DNA from: Anaerococcus urinomassiliensis
GTDB taxonomy: Bacteria; Bacillota; Clostridia; Tissierellales; Peptoniphilaceae
Assembly (NCBI RefSeq): GCF_900128425.1
Contig: NZ_LT635782.1
Span: forward strand, 1,185,691 to 1,249,690
DNA length: 64,000 nucleotides
Direction: 5' to 3'
This document shows, piece after piece, positions 1 through 8,135 of the stretch; the stretch's first letter is position 1; every line of letters begins with the position of its first letter. The position numbers and the translations under genes are program-made. A model generated the notes under the pieces. It was given only the letters and a program-made list of their open reading frames with translations. It was not told where the DNA came from and searched no databases.

Positions 1-215
1 CTGCTTCATGCGAGGCTGTAATGTCATAGGGTATTATTCTCCGTTTCCAGAGGCTATCCCCTTGTGTAAGGCAGGTTACTCACGCGTTACTCACCCGTTC
101 GCCACTAATTCACTTAAGTTCATTCCGAAGAAATCATTTAAGTTTCATCGTTCGACTTGCATGTGTTATGCACGCCGCCAGCGTTAATCCTGAGCCAGGA
201 TCAAACTCTCATGAA
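1..215 (-). rRNA. 16S ribosomal RNA, 5' end (partial)
   Basis: Read on the minus strand, positions 191-209 are the universal bacterial 16S primer site (GAGTTTGATCCTGGCTCAG). The downstream sequence has the expected early-helix features, including the GAACGCTGGCGGCGTGC-like segment near 170-190. The gene continues past the left edge, so only about the first 215 bases are present. The mature 5' end is estimated from the position of the GAGTTTGATC motif. It is the promoter-proximal gene of an rrn operon transcribed leftward. Confidence 0.97.
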
Positions 216-570
216 AAATATTTATGAGAGCTTTTCTCGGCCGTTCCGTCCTGCGACCACTCCGTGGAGGGTCCTCTCTGGGCCGGACAGGCCTGTTCTT
301 TGATTCAAGCTCTTTTCATTTACACTGATCTAAATCAATGCGTGATTTATTTTTTTAATCATCCTTTAAGAAATCAACTTGGATAAGTTGTCAATAACTT
401 ATTTAAAGTTTTTGATAGGTTGATTATGTTTTACATAATCATTGATATTAAATTTCATTGTAGATAACGAGTCCTCAGGCTACGCCTTGCGGCAATTCCA
501 TTGAGGGTCCTCTTCTGGCCGGACGGGCCAGTTATCTGGTTCAGTGTCGTTTATTTGTAACGACTTTATT
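216..570 (-). other. rRNA operon leader with two hairpins sharing a motif
   Basis: This untranslated leader lies between the rrn promoter and 16S. It has two imperfect hairpins, closed by AGAGCTT/AAGCTCT (227-233 with 307-313) and AGATAAC/GTTATCT (463-469 with 531-537). Both carry the same internal block, GAGGGTCCTC followed by GGCCGGAC(A/G)GGCC, at about 266-293 and 503-529. Hairpins here are expected for rRNA processing. The duplicated block is unusual because a related sequence recurs in intergenic DNA at 31702 and 53480. A weaker possible second promoter has TTGACA at 389-394 without a good -10 box. Confidence 0.6.
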
Positions 571-599
571 AGTCTACTACTAAAAAATACTTTTGTCAA
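571..599 (-). promoter_or_regulatory. rrn operon promoter
   Basis: On the minus strand there is a TTGACA -35 box (594-599), a 17-base spacer and a TAGACT -10 box (571-576). This matches the sigma-A consensus well and drives the rRNA transcript leftward. The start would lie roughly 350 bases before 16S. Confidence 0.75.
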
Positions 600-704
600 G
601 ACTTTTTTAAAATATTTTCAAAAAATCTTTTTTATCATCTTCATTTCTTAGAAGCGACTTATAAGAGTATACACCCTTTTATTTTGAATGTCAAATATTT
701 TTTC

Positions 705-2255
705 TTATTTTCTTTTTAATATATATTCTGCTGACTTTATCCCATCTATGGCTGATGACACAATGCCTCCTGCAAAGCCTGAACCTTCACCTATTACATA
801 TAAGTTTTCTATTCCTTCTGCTTTATTTTCACCATCTCTTTTCATCTTTATTGGAGATGATGATCTTGTTTCTACTCCAGCTAGTATTGCATTGTCATCA
901 TTGAAACCTTTGATTTTCTTACCCCAGTTTTCCACTGCTTCTATAATCATTGCTTCAATTGCTTCTGGATAAAGACCTCTTAGATTGCTTTTTTGGTAAA
1001 GACCTTCTATAGATGGTTTTATATGTCCAAATTCATTTGTTATGTTATTGTTTTTATAATCTATATATCTCTGAACTGGTACTTTTCCACTTCCTAGTTT
1101 GTATGCCTTGGCTTCTATTTCTCTTTGAAATCTCATTCCATCTAAAATATTTTTGCCATAGACATCCTCGCCAACAGTGACTATTATTGCAGAGTTTGAA
1201 TTTTTGCCATCTCTTGCGTGATAGCTCATTCCATTGACACAAAGTTCACCTTCTTCACTACTTGCATTTACTACATATCCTCCTGGGCACATACAAAATG
1301 TATAAGCTGATAAGCCCTTTTCTCTGTCATTGTAGGATAGATTGTATGATGCTGCTGGCAAAGGATTATTATCTATATCAGTTTCTTTTCCATTATACTG
1401 GGCATCATTTATAGTTTTTCTCTTGTGTTCAATTCTAAATCCAACGGCAAAGTTTTTATTTTCAATTTTTATTTTATTTGCTAATATCTCAAAACTATCT
1501 CTTGCCGAATGTCCCAGAGCTAGGACATAGGAATCACTTGTTAATTTTTCACCATTGATGGTTAAGCTATCCACTTTGCCATCATTTATATCTATATCAT
1601 CCATATGGTGGGAGAATAGAAACTCTCCTCCACTTTTTATAATTTCTTTACGCATATTGACTATTACATCTCTTAATAAATCTGTCCCTATATGCGGCTT
1701 GGAATCTATTAGTATATCATCTGGTGCGCCATGTTTGTGAAAGGTCTCAAGAACTAATCTAACTCTTGGGTCTTTGGACCTTGCAGTAAGTTTTCCATCT
1801 GAATATGTGCCTGCCCCACCTTCTCCAAATTGGATATTGCTTTCTGGATTGAGTTTGCCAGTTTTTTTGAAATTTTCAATAGTTTTTATCCTATCTTCTA
1901 TTGGCTCGCCTCGTTCTATTACTTTTACCTTTACTCCGTTTTGAGCCAGGATGTAGGCACAGAATAATCCAGATGGTCCTGATCCTACTATGGCAACTTC
2001 TTTTGGTGGATTGTTAATTTCTATAGAAAAATCTTTATAGGCAAAGCTTTCAGCACCCTTTATCTTCTTAATTTCCTTATCTGGCAAATCTATATCTACT
2101 AAAACCTGGTAGTTAAATTTTATTCCCTTGCGAGAATCTATAGATTTTCTGAAAATTTCATATTCAAAATTTTTACGTCTGATTAGTTTTGCAATTTTTG
2201 CCCTTAGCTTATCTTTGTTGTCTGATTCTAGAATAATATTTCTTATTATTATCAT
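705..2255 (-). CDS. FAD-dependent oxidoreductase (COG2509-type)
   Basis: This 516-residue flavoprotein belongs to the uncharacterised family of FAD-dependent dehydrogenases found widely in Firmicutes. An N-terminal domain of about 90 residues precedes a Rossmann dinucleotide-binding motif (VGSGPSGLFCAYILAQNG, near residue 91) ending in an acidic ERGE. The C-terminal GEGSGFAGGIVSSAIDG is the second FAD contact typical of this fold. The mid-protein FGEGGAGTYSDGKL is characteristic of the family. The substrate is unknown. It is the last gene of the leftward housekeeping cluster, 31 bases after the TPR gene. Family placement is secure; function is not. Confidence 0.85.
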   Translation of the reverse strand: MIIIRNIILESDNKDKLRAKIAKLIRRKNFEYEIFRKSIDSRKGIKFNYQVLVDIDLPDKEIKKIKGAESFAYKDFSIEINNPPKEVAIVGSGPSGLFCAYILAQNGVKVKVIERGEPIEDRIKTIENFKKTGKLNPESNIQFGEGGAGTYSDGKLTARSKDPRVRLVLETFHKHGAPDDILIDSKPHIGTDLLRDVIVNMRKEIIKSGGEFLFSHHMDDIDINDGKVDSLTINGEKLTSDSYVLALGHSARDSFEILANKIKIENKNFAVGFRIEHKRKTINDAQYNGKETDIDNNPLPAASYNLSYNDREKGLSAYTFCMCPGGYVVNASSEEGELCVNGMSYHARDGKNSNSAIIVTVGEDVYGKNILDGMRFQREIEAKAYKLGSGKVPVQRYIDYKNNNITNEFGHIKPSIEGLYQKSNLRGLYPEAIEAMIIEAVENWGKKIKGFNDDNAILAGVETRSSSPIKMKRDGENKAEGIENLYVIGEGSGFAGGIVSSAIDGIKSAEYILKRK

Positions 2256-2286
2256 AATTCCTCATTAAAAAAGACCCCTAGAGGTC

Positions 2287-3372
2287 TTATATTTCAAATT
2301 GATTTTTGATTATCATCAAGTTATGCCTTATCTCATCGCTTAAGTCATCGAAGGTTAGTAATTCTTCAATATCTTCTTTTGCCTTGTTAATATTTCCTAT
2401 AACTAAGTTGATTTGTATTTTGTTATAGGAAATCCTTGGATCTGATGGATATTTGTCCAAGCCTTCTTCTATTATATTTAAAGCTTCGTATGGTTTTTCC
2501 CTTAGGTATAGGGAGACTCCATAGTCATTGTAGACTTCTCTAAAATCTGCACCTGCATCAAGGGAATTTTCGAAAGCCATAATAGAATTGTCGTATTGGC
2601 CGATATTTTGGTAGGCAACTCCCAGATAATAATATGCATCAGCACGTTTCTTATTTGAAAGAAGCCCAGTCAATTTTTTGATTGCATCATCATACCTAGA
2701 TTTGCCAATGAAATAAAGAGCTTCTTCAATCTCTGCATTGTCATTTATTTCTGTAAGCTTATCCCTTATTTCATCCATAGCTTCTGGTGAATCAGTTTTT
2801 TGCAATGCATTGTTATAGTAACTTCTTGCCTTGATGTATTCTCCCAAATTTTTGTAAATATTGCCGAGTTCATAGTAAGCTATAGCAAAGTTATGGTCTC
2901 TTGAGATTATATCTTGCAAGATTTTAAGGCCTTCTTTTACAAATTCGTCTGCATTTTCTTCTTCTAGATTAAAAGCAATTGGCCATAGATATCTGGCGTA
3001 TAGATATGAATTGTAATTATCTTCTGGATTTAGAATATATCCTCCCCTTAAAAACAAAAGAGATTTATCACTATTATCGCTTGCTAAGGCCTTGCTTGAG
3101 GTGTATCTAGCAATATCTGGAATGTACTTGTTTAAAATAACCTTGTATTCGTCAGCGTGGATAAAATCAGGATCAACACCTATATTTATAATCATTCCAT
3201 CTAAGAATTTTTCCAAGGAAATTTCTTCTTGCATCTGACCTGTCATAATGCCAGTTTTCATATCGTCGATATATACTGGCAAATCTAGGTCTTTTAATAG
3301 TTCATTAGAAGATGTATCCTTTAAGTTTAGATATGCCAAGTTTTCTGTATATTTTCGAAAATAATTATTCAT
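2287..3372 (-). CDS. TPR repeat protein
   Basis: This 361-residue soluble protein has no signal peptide. Residues from about 150 onward form successive tetratricopeptide repeats, with the typical alternation seen in IAYYELGNIYKNLGEYIKA, ADAYYYLGVAYQNIGQYDNS and NDYGVSLYLREKPYEALNII. TPRs are protein-interaction scaffolds, and nothing here points to a specific partner. The N-terminal 130 residues match nothing I recognise. It follows the membrane-protein gene after 1 base, so the two are probably translated from one mRNA and may act together. Confidence 0.8.
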   Translation of the reverse strand: MNNYFRKYTENLAYLNLKDTSSNELLKDLDLPVYIDDMKTGIMTGQMQEEISLEKFLDGMIINIGVDPDFIHADEYKVILNKYIPDIARYTSSKALASDNSDKSLLFLRGGYILNPEDNYNSYLYARYLWPIAFNLEEENADEFVKEGLKILQDIISRDHNFAIAYYELGNIYKNLGEYIKARSYYNNALQKTDSPEAMDEIRDKLTEINDNAEIEEALYFIGKSRYDDAIKKLTGLLSNKKRADAYYYLGVAYQNIGQYDNSIMAFENSLDAGADFREVYNDYGVSLYLREKPYEALNIIEEGLDKYPSDPRISYNKIQINLVIGNINKAKEDIEELLTFDDLSDEIRHNLMIIKNQFEI

Positions 3373-3373
3373 A

Positions 3374-4075
3374 TTAATATCTCATAAACTTTCTTTGGCG
3401 GTATGGGTGGTCGTTTAAGTATTTGAATAGATGTCCCCTAACCAGATAAAATAATAGTTCAAAAACTGCATATATAAAAATATAGCCAGCCTTTGTAAGT
3501 CCTAAGCTTAGTCCGTAGGTGAAGTTATAAGTGAAATAAACTCCAATTATTATAAATATTAATGACAATAAACCATAGGTTATTACATTGTCACAAACAA
3601 ATTTTGCTGATGATTTTATTGCATCAAATCCTGACTTGCCATTTATATATACTTCTTCTACCATTGCCGACATAAAAAATTCAAATGCTACCATTGTTAT
3701 CAAATAGCCTGCAAAGTTCATGCCTCTTTGGACGATTGATAATACCATACTTATAAGATAATAGTAAAAGACTGTACTTAATATTGGCTGGAAAAAATTA
3801 CCTAGGGAGTTTCCTATAGATTTTTTGCCAGGGTTGCCATAAACAACAAGGCTTCTTAAGGCTTGGGCTACAAAGCAAAGAAGGGCTGCATCAATAAAGT
3901 AGTTGATTAGCCCGGCTGCCATAGTCCTTGAAAACATCCCATTCATTCTATAATTTTGATAAAAGGCTCTAACTAATATAACTATAAATGCTATATATAC
4001 TTTGTCTAACTTGGCAAAGCTTTCTTTAAAAGCCTTGCCAGTTACTTCAATAAAGTCCTTTAGCCTATCGTTCAT
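3374..4075 (-). CDS. predicted multi-pass membrane protein
   Basis: The 233-residue product has about five or six hydrophobic segments, including AFIVILVRAFYQ, YFIDAALLCFVAQAL, ILSTVFYYYLISMVLSI, LLSLIFIIIGVYFTY and AGYIFIYAVFELLFYLV. A basic tail (RQRKFMRY) ends the protein. It shares one base with the argS stop region and lies 1 base before the TPR gene, so it is within the operon. I do not recognise the family. It resembles hypothetical membrane proteins often placed beside TPR proteins in anaerobic cocci. Confidence 0.65.
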   Translation of the reverse strand: MNDRLKDFIEVTGKAFKESFAKLDKVYIAFIVILVRAFYQNYRMNGMFSRTMAAGLINYFIDAALLCFVAQALRSLVVYGNPGKKSIGNSLGNFFQPILSTVFYYYLISMVLSIVQRGMNFAGYLITMVAFEFFMSAMVEEVYINGKSGFDAIKSSAKFVCDNVITYGLLSLIFIIIGVYFTYNFTYGLSLGLTKAGYIFIYAVFELLFYLVRGHLFKYLNDHPYRQRKFMRY

Positions 4076-5775
4076 TACATCTTCTCAACAGTTTTGATTC
4101 CAAGTAATGCTAGTCCTTCTTTGATAACAATAGAAGCAGCATATGTTAGAGCAAGTCTTTCATTTTTAACACCTTCATCTTCTGCCATGATTTGGTGAGC
4201 ATTGTAGAATTTGTTGAAGTTCTTAGCAATTTCCATAATTTGTCTTGATACAATTGATGGTTCATATTTGTCGTGTGCTTTGATAAGTGAATCTTCAAAA
4301 CCAGCTATTGATTTGATTAAGGCCATTTCTTCTGGAGTGTTTAAGTTCTTGAAATCAAGTTCTGCAAATTCTTCTTTGCCTGCTTTGGCAAGTACAGATT
4401 TTGAACGAGCGTATGTGTATTGTACGTATGGACCTGTTTCTCCGTTGAAGTTAAGTAGGTTGTACCAGTTAAATACATAGTCTTTAATTCTGTTGTTGTA
4501 TAGCTCTTGGAACTTAACAGCACCTATACCTACTATTTGAGCTGTTTCCTCGATGTTTTCTATATCAGCATCACGGTCGTTCATGATTTCTTTTGTCTTT
4601 TCAATTGCCTTATTTAGTACGTCTTCTAGGAAGATAACGTGACCACGTCTTGTTGATAATGTCTTATCTTTCATAGATACAAGGCCAAAAGGAATGTGGA
4701 TACAGTCTTCCCAGAATTCGTGGTCCATCTTCTTTAGAATTTTTCTTAGTTGTTGGAAGTGTAAGTTTTGTTGGCTTGCTACAACGTATAAGTTTTTGTA
4801 GAATCCATATTCTATGTCACGGTTTTCTGCTGTAGCTATATCTCTTGTAATATAGGCACTTGAACCATTGGATTTTAAGATGATTGCTGGTGGAAGGTCT
4901 TCATCTGTTAGGTCTATGATTTGTGCTCCCTCAGAATCAACCAATAAGTTTTTCTCTTTTAGTTCAGATATTACACGTGGTTCTGAAGCAGCATTGTAGC
5001 TTTCACCGTGGTAGTTATCAAATTCGATGTCAAGCATTTTATATACTCTATCAAATTCTTTAAGTGAGAGGTCTTTGAACCATTGCCATAATTCTACAGC
5101 TTCTTCTTGGCCTTCTTCAAGATTTCTAAATTCTTGTCTAGCTGCATCCATCATCTTTGGATCATCTTCTGCTTCAGTGTTGTATCTTACATATAGTTTT
5201 AATAGTTCATTGATTGGATCAGCATCTATAGCTTTTTTATCTCCCCAAAGTTTATAAGCTGCTATCATTACACCAAATTGTGTACCATAGTCACCTATAT
5301 AGTTGATACCAATTGTGTTATATCCCAAAGCTTTGTAGATGTTTCTTATAGCATCACCAATTACAGTTGATCTTATGTGACCAATGTGGAATGGTTTTGC
5401 AATATTAGGAGCAGAGAAGTCTATGGTTACATTTTTGCCTGTACCAATTTGTTTTTTACCATAGTTTTCTTTTTCTTTTAATACTTCATTTAAAACTTGG
5501 TTTTGGATAAATGCTTTGTCTGAATAAAAGTTAATATATGCATTTAGTACTTCAACTTTTTCAAATGTTTCAAGATCGCCGATTTCATCTTTTAGTTCGC
5601 TTGCTATTTGTGCTGGGTTTTGTCTTTTAATTTTTGCTAGTGAAAAGCATGGGAATGAATAGTCACCCATATCATCTTGTGGCGGAATTTCGATTAGGTC
5701 ATAGATTTCGTCATATGATAGTCCAAGGTCTAGTTCTTCTAGTTTTTTAGCAATAATTACTTTTTGATCTTTCAT
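4075..5775 (-). CDS. argS: arginyl-tRNA synthetase
   Basis: This class Ia aminoacyl-tRNA synthetase charges tRNA-Arg. At 566 residues it has normal length. The N-terminal additional domain (about 1-110) precedes the signature APNIAKPFHIGHIRST (near residue 130), with HIGH intact. The KMSK loop takes the degenerate form usual for ArgS (KDKTLSTRRG). The C-terminal anticodon-binding domain includes NFNKFYNAHQIM and ends in the terminal EKM. It overlaps the downstream membrane-protein gene by 1 base and follows mutS2 after 14 bases. No T-box is visible upstream, so expression is presumably operonic. Confidence 0.97.
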   Translation of the reverse strand: MKDQKVIIAKKLEELDLGLSYDEIYDLIEIPPQDDMGDYSFPCFSLAKIKRQNPAQIASELKDEIGDLETFEKVEVLNAYINFYSDKAFIQNQVLNEVLKEKENYGKKQIGTGKNVTIDFSAPNIAKPFHIGHIRSTVIGDAIRNIYKALGYNTIGINYIGDYGTQFGVMIAAYKLWGDKKAIDADPINELLKLYVRYNTEAEDDPKMMDAARQEFRNLEEGQEEAVELWQWFKDLSLKEFDRVYKMLDIEFDNYHGESYNAASEPRVISELKEKNLLVDSEGAQIIDLTDEDLPPAIILKSNGSSAYITRDIATAENRDIEYGFYKNLYVVASQQNLHFQQLRKILKKMDHEFWEDCIHIPFGLVSMKDKTLSTRRGHVIFLEDVLNKAIEKTKEIMNDRDADIENIEETAQIVGIGAVKFQELYNNRIKDYVFNWYNLLNFNGETGPYVQYTYARSKSVLAKAGKEEFAELDFKNLNTPEEMALIKSIAGFEDSLIKAHDKYEPSIVSRQIMEIAKNFNKFYNAHQIMAEDEGVKNERLALTYAASIVIKEGLALLGIKTVEKM

Positions 5776-5789
5776 AAATTCTCCTTATA

Positions 5790-8135
5790 TTAACTTAGGC
5801 TTACGATGGTTACACCAAAACCACCCTCTTTGTCATTACCCGTTCTAAATGAACCAATCATTCTATTAGATTCAAGATATTCTGTGATGCCCTTCCTCAA
5901 TGCTCCAGTCCCCATACCGTGAATAATCTTTACTTCATCAAGACCTGTAAGCATTGCATCATCTAGATATTTGTCTACTTTTAAGATGGCCTCGTCTAAT
6001 CTTTGGCCTCTTAGATCAAGGGTTGGTGAAAAACTCGCTACTTTCTTTGCATTATACACTTTGTTGATATTTTTTCTAGTTTCATCGACACTTGCAATCT
6101 TTGTTACATTTTTGATATTTGAATCCATTTTTAGTATACCCATTTGGACTTTGATATCGCCTTTTGAATCTGGAGCGGATATAACTTCGGCTTCTTCTCC
6201 CAGACCTGCTATGATTACCTTATCTCCAATTTTTAAATCATCTGGTATATCTTTGGATTTTTTGACTCTTAGGCCGTCTTTTTGTCTATCAATCTTGTTT
6301 TTCTTGTATCTATTTCTAATGTTATTTAAGGACCTATCGATGTCACTTGTGTTGGCGTTTTTTGATTTTTTGGCTTCTTTGAGCATTTCTTGAGATTCGC
6401 TGTTGGCTTTTTCTAAGATTTTATTGGCCTTATCTTCAGCTTCTCTTATGATTTTTTGACGTTCTTTTTCAACTTCTTTGGATTTAACTTCAAGTTCTCT
6501 TTTTATACTTTCTATTTCTTTTTTGTAGCTATCGATCTCAGAGTTTTTATCTTCGAGAACTTTCCTATCTTCTTCGATTTGTTCAAGGATTTTATTTACA
6601 TTTCTCGTATCTTCCCCTATAAGACTTTGAGCATTGTCCAGTATTGCTTGATCAAGGCCAAGTCTTTTTGAAATTTCGAAAGCATTTGACTTGCCTGGTG
6701 TGCCAATCTCTAGTCTATAGGTTGGCGAAAGGGTATTTACATCAAATTCTACCGATGCATTCATAACTCCTTGTGTGTCAACAGCATAGTATTTTAGTTC
6801 ACTATAGTGGGTTGTGGCAAAGGTCATAACCTTTCTTTTCCTTAAGTTGTCTAATATCGATATGGCTAGAGCTGCGCCTTCTGTAGGGTCAGTACCAGAT
6901 CCTACCTCATCTAGTAATACCAAGGACTTATCACTGGCCTTAGACAAAATATCCACTACATTAGTAAGAGAAGCAGAGAATGTAGAAAGGCTCATTTCAA
7001 TAGATTGGGTATCTCCAATATCTACATATATATCATCAAATACATTTACTATAGACCCCTCATCAGCTGGAATATAAAGTCCGCTTTGGGCCATAAGGCT
7101 AATCAGTCCAACTGTTTTAAGTGACACTGTCTTACCACCTGTATTGGGTCCTGTGATTATTAATGTCAGATATTCGCCACCTATTGAGACATCAATTGGC
7201 ACAACCTTTCCCTTTAGTAGTGGATGTCTAGCTTGTTTTAGACTCATTATTTTCTCATCGCTAATCTTTGGCAATGAGTGTTCTTTGTTAATGGCATACT
7301 TTGCCTTGGCAGCCAAGAAGTCTATACGACCCATTATTTTTTGATTTTCTAAAATCTCTACGTCAAAGGCTTCTGTAAGTCTTGATAGCCTATCCAAGAT
7401 CCTTCTGATTTCTTCTTCTTCCTTTAATTCCAAGTCTCTAAATTGGTTGTTAAGTTCAACTATGGCAGCAGGCTCTACAAATATAGTATTGCCACTTGAG
7501 GACTTGTCGTGAATGATGCCACCTATAGCTGACTTCTTATTAGTTCTTACCGGGACAACATACCTACCATCTCTTACAGAAACTACCTTGTCTTGAAGGA
7601 TGTCATCAAATTTGGAATTTGTCACATAAGAATTAAGTTTTGCCTTGATTTCTTGCTCTTTGCGAGCCTTTTGCCTACGTATATTCCTTAGGGCTCCTGA
7701 TGCATTATCAGCGATTTCATCTTCACTAATTATTGATCTCTCGATTTCTTTTCTTAGGAAATCCTCGGTATTGATCCTATCAAATAAATCTTTGATATAA
7801 GGCTCAGATATATTCTTGCCGTATTCTTTGAGGTATTCGCTCGCCCTAAGCAAATCATTGACTTGCAAAAGCTCATAGGCTTCTAGGATTCCCTTTTTCC
7901 TCACATAGGAAATCATATCAGTAAAATCATAGAGGCCAAATAAGTCAATATTGCCAAATCTTTTTATGACAGCAAACATTTGTGATGTTTGTTCTAGCTC
8001 CTCTTTTATGTCGTCAATATCAGTCATAGGAGTTAAATTTAAAATTTTATTTTTAATAAGCATTGAACGTGCTTCTTTAGATAAAGCTTCTAAAATTTTC
8101 CCATATTCTAGGACCTCTAAAGTTTTTTCTTGCAT
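5790..8135 (-). CDS. mutS2: MutS2 family ATPase/endonuclease
   Basis: This 781-residue MutS2 is of the usual Firmicutes length. The MutS-like ATPase core has the Walker A motif GPNTGGKTVSLKT (near residue 330), Walker B LVLLDEVGSGTDPTEGAA (near 405) and a following ATTHYSELK. A long charged coiled coil (about 510-640) leads to the C-terminal Smr domain (LDLRGQRLDEA, then KIIHGMGTGALRKGI). MutS2 proteins suppress recombination and in Bacillus act in ribosome-collision rescue; which role applies here is not visible. The start overlaps the stop of the U32 peptidase gene by one base. Confidence 0.96.
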   Translation of the reverse strand: MQEKTLEVLEYGKILEALSKEARSMLIKNKILNLTPMTDIDDIKEELEQTSQMFAVIKRFGNIDLFGLYDFTDMISYVRKKGILEAYELLQVNDLLRASEYLKEYGKNISEPYIKDLFDRINTEDFLRKEIERSIISEDEIADNASGALRNIRRQKARKEQEIKAKLNSYVTNSKFDDILQDKVVSVRDGRYVVPVRTNKKSAIGGIIHDKSSSGNTIFVEPAAIVELNNQFRDLELKEEEEIRRILDRLSRLTEAFDVEILENQKIMGRIDFLAAKAKYAINKEHSLPKISDEKIMSLKQARHPLLKGKVVPIDVSIGGEYLTLIITGPNTGGKTVSLKTVGLISLMAQSGLYIPADEGSIVNVFDDIYVDIGDTQSIEMSLSTFSASLTNVVDILSKASDKSLVLLDEVGSGTDPTEGAALAISILDNLRKRKVMTFATTHYSELKYYAVDTQGVMNASVEFDVNTLSPTYRLEIGTPGKSNAFEISKRLGLDQAILDNAQSLIGEDTRNVNKILEQIEEDRKVLEDKNSEIDSYKKEIESIKRELEVKSKEVEKERQKIIREAEDKANKILEKANSESQEMLKEAKKSKNANTSDIDRSLNNIRNRYKKNKIDRQKDGLRVKKSKDIPDDLKIGDKVIIAGLGEEAEVISAPDSKGDIKVQMGILKMDSNIKNVTKIASVDETRKNINKVYNAKKVASFSPTLDLRGQRLDEAILKVDKYLDDAMLTGLDEVKIIHGMGTGALRKGITEYLESNRMIGSFRTGNDKEGGFGVTIVSLS

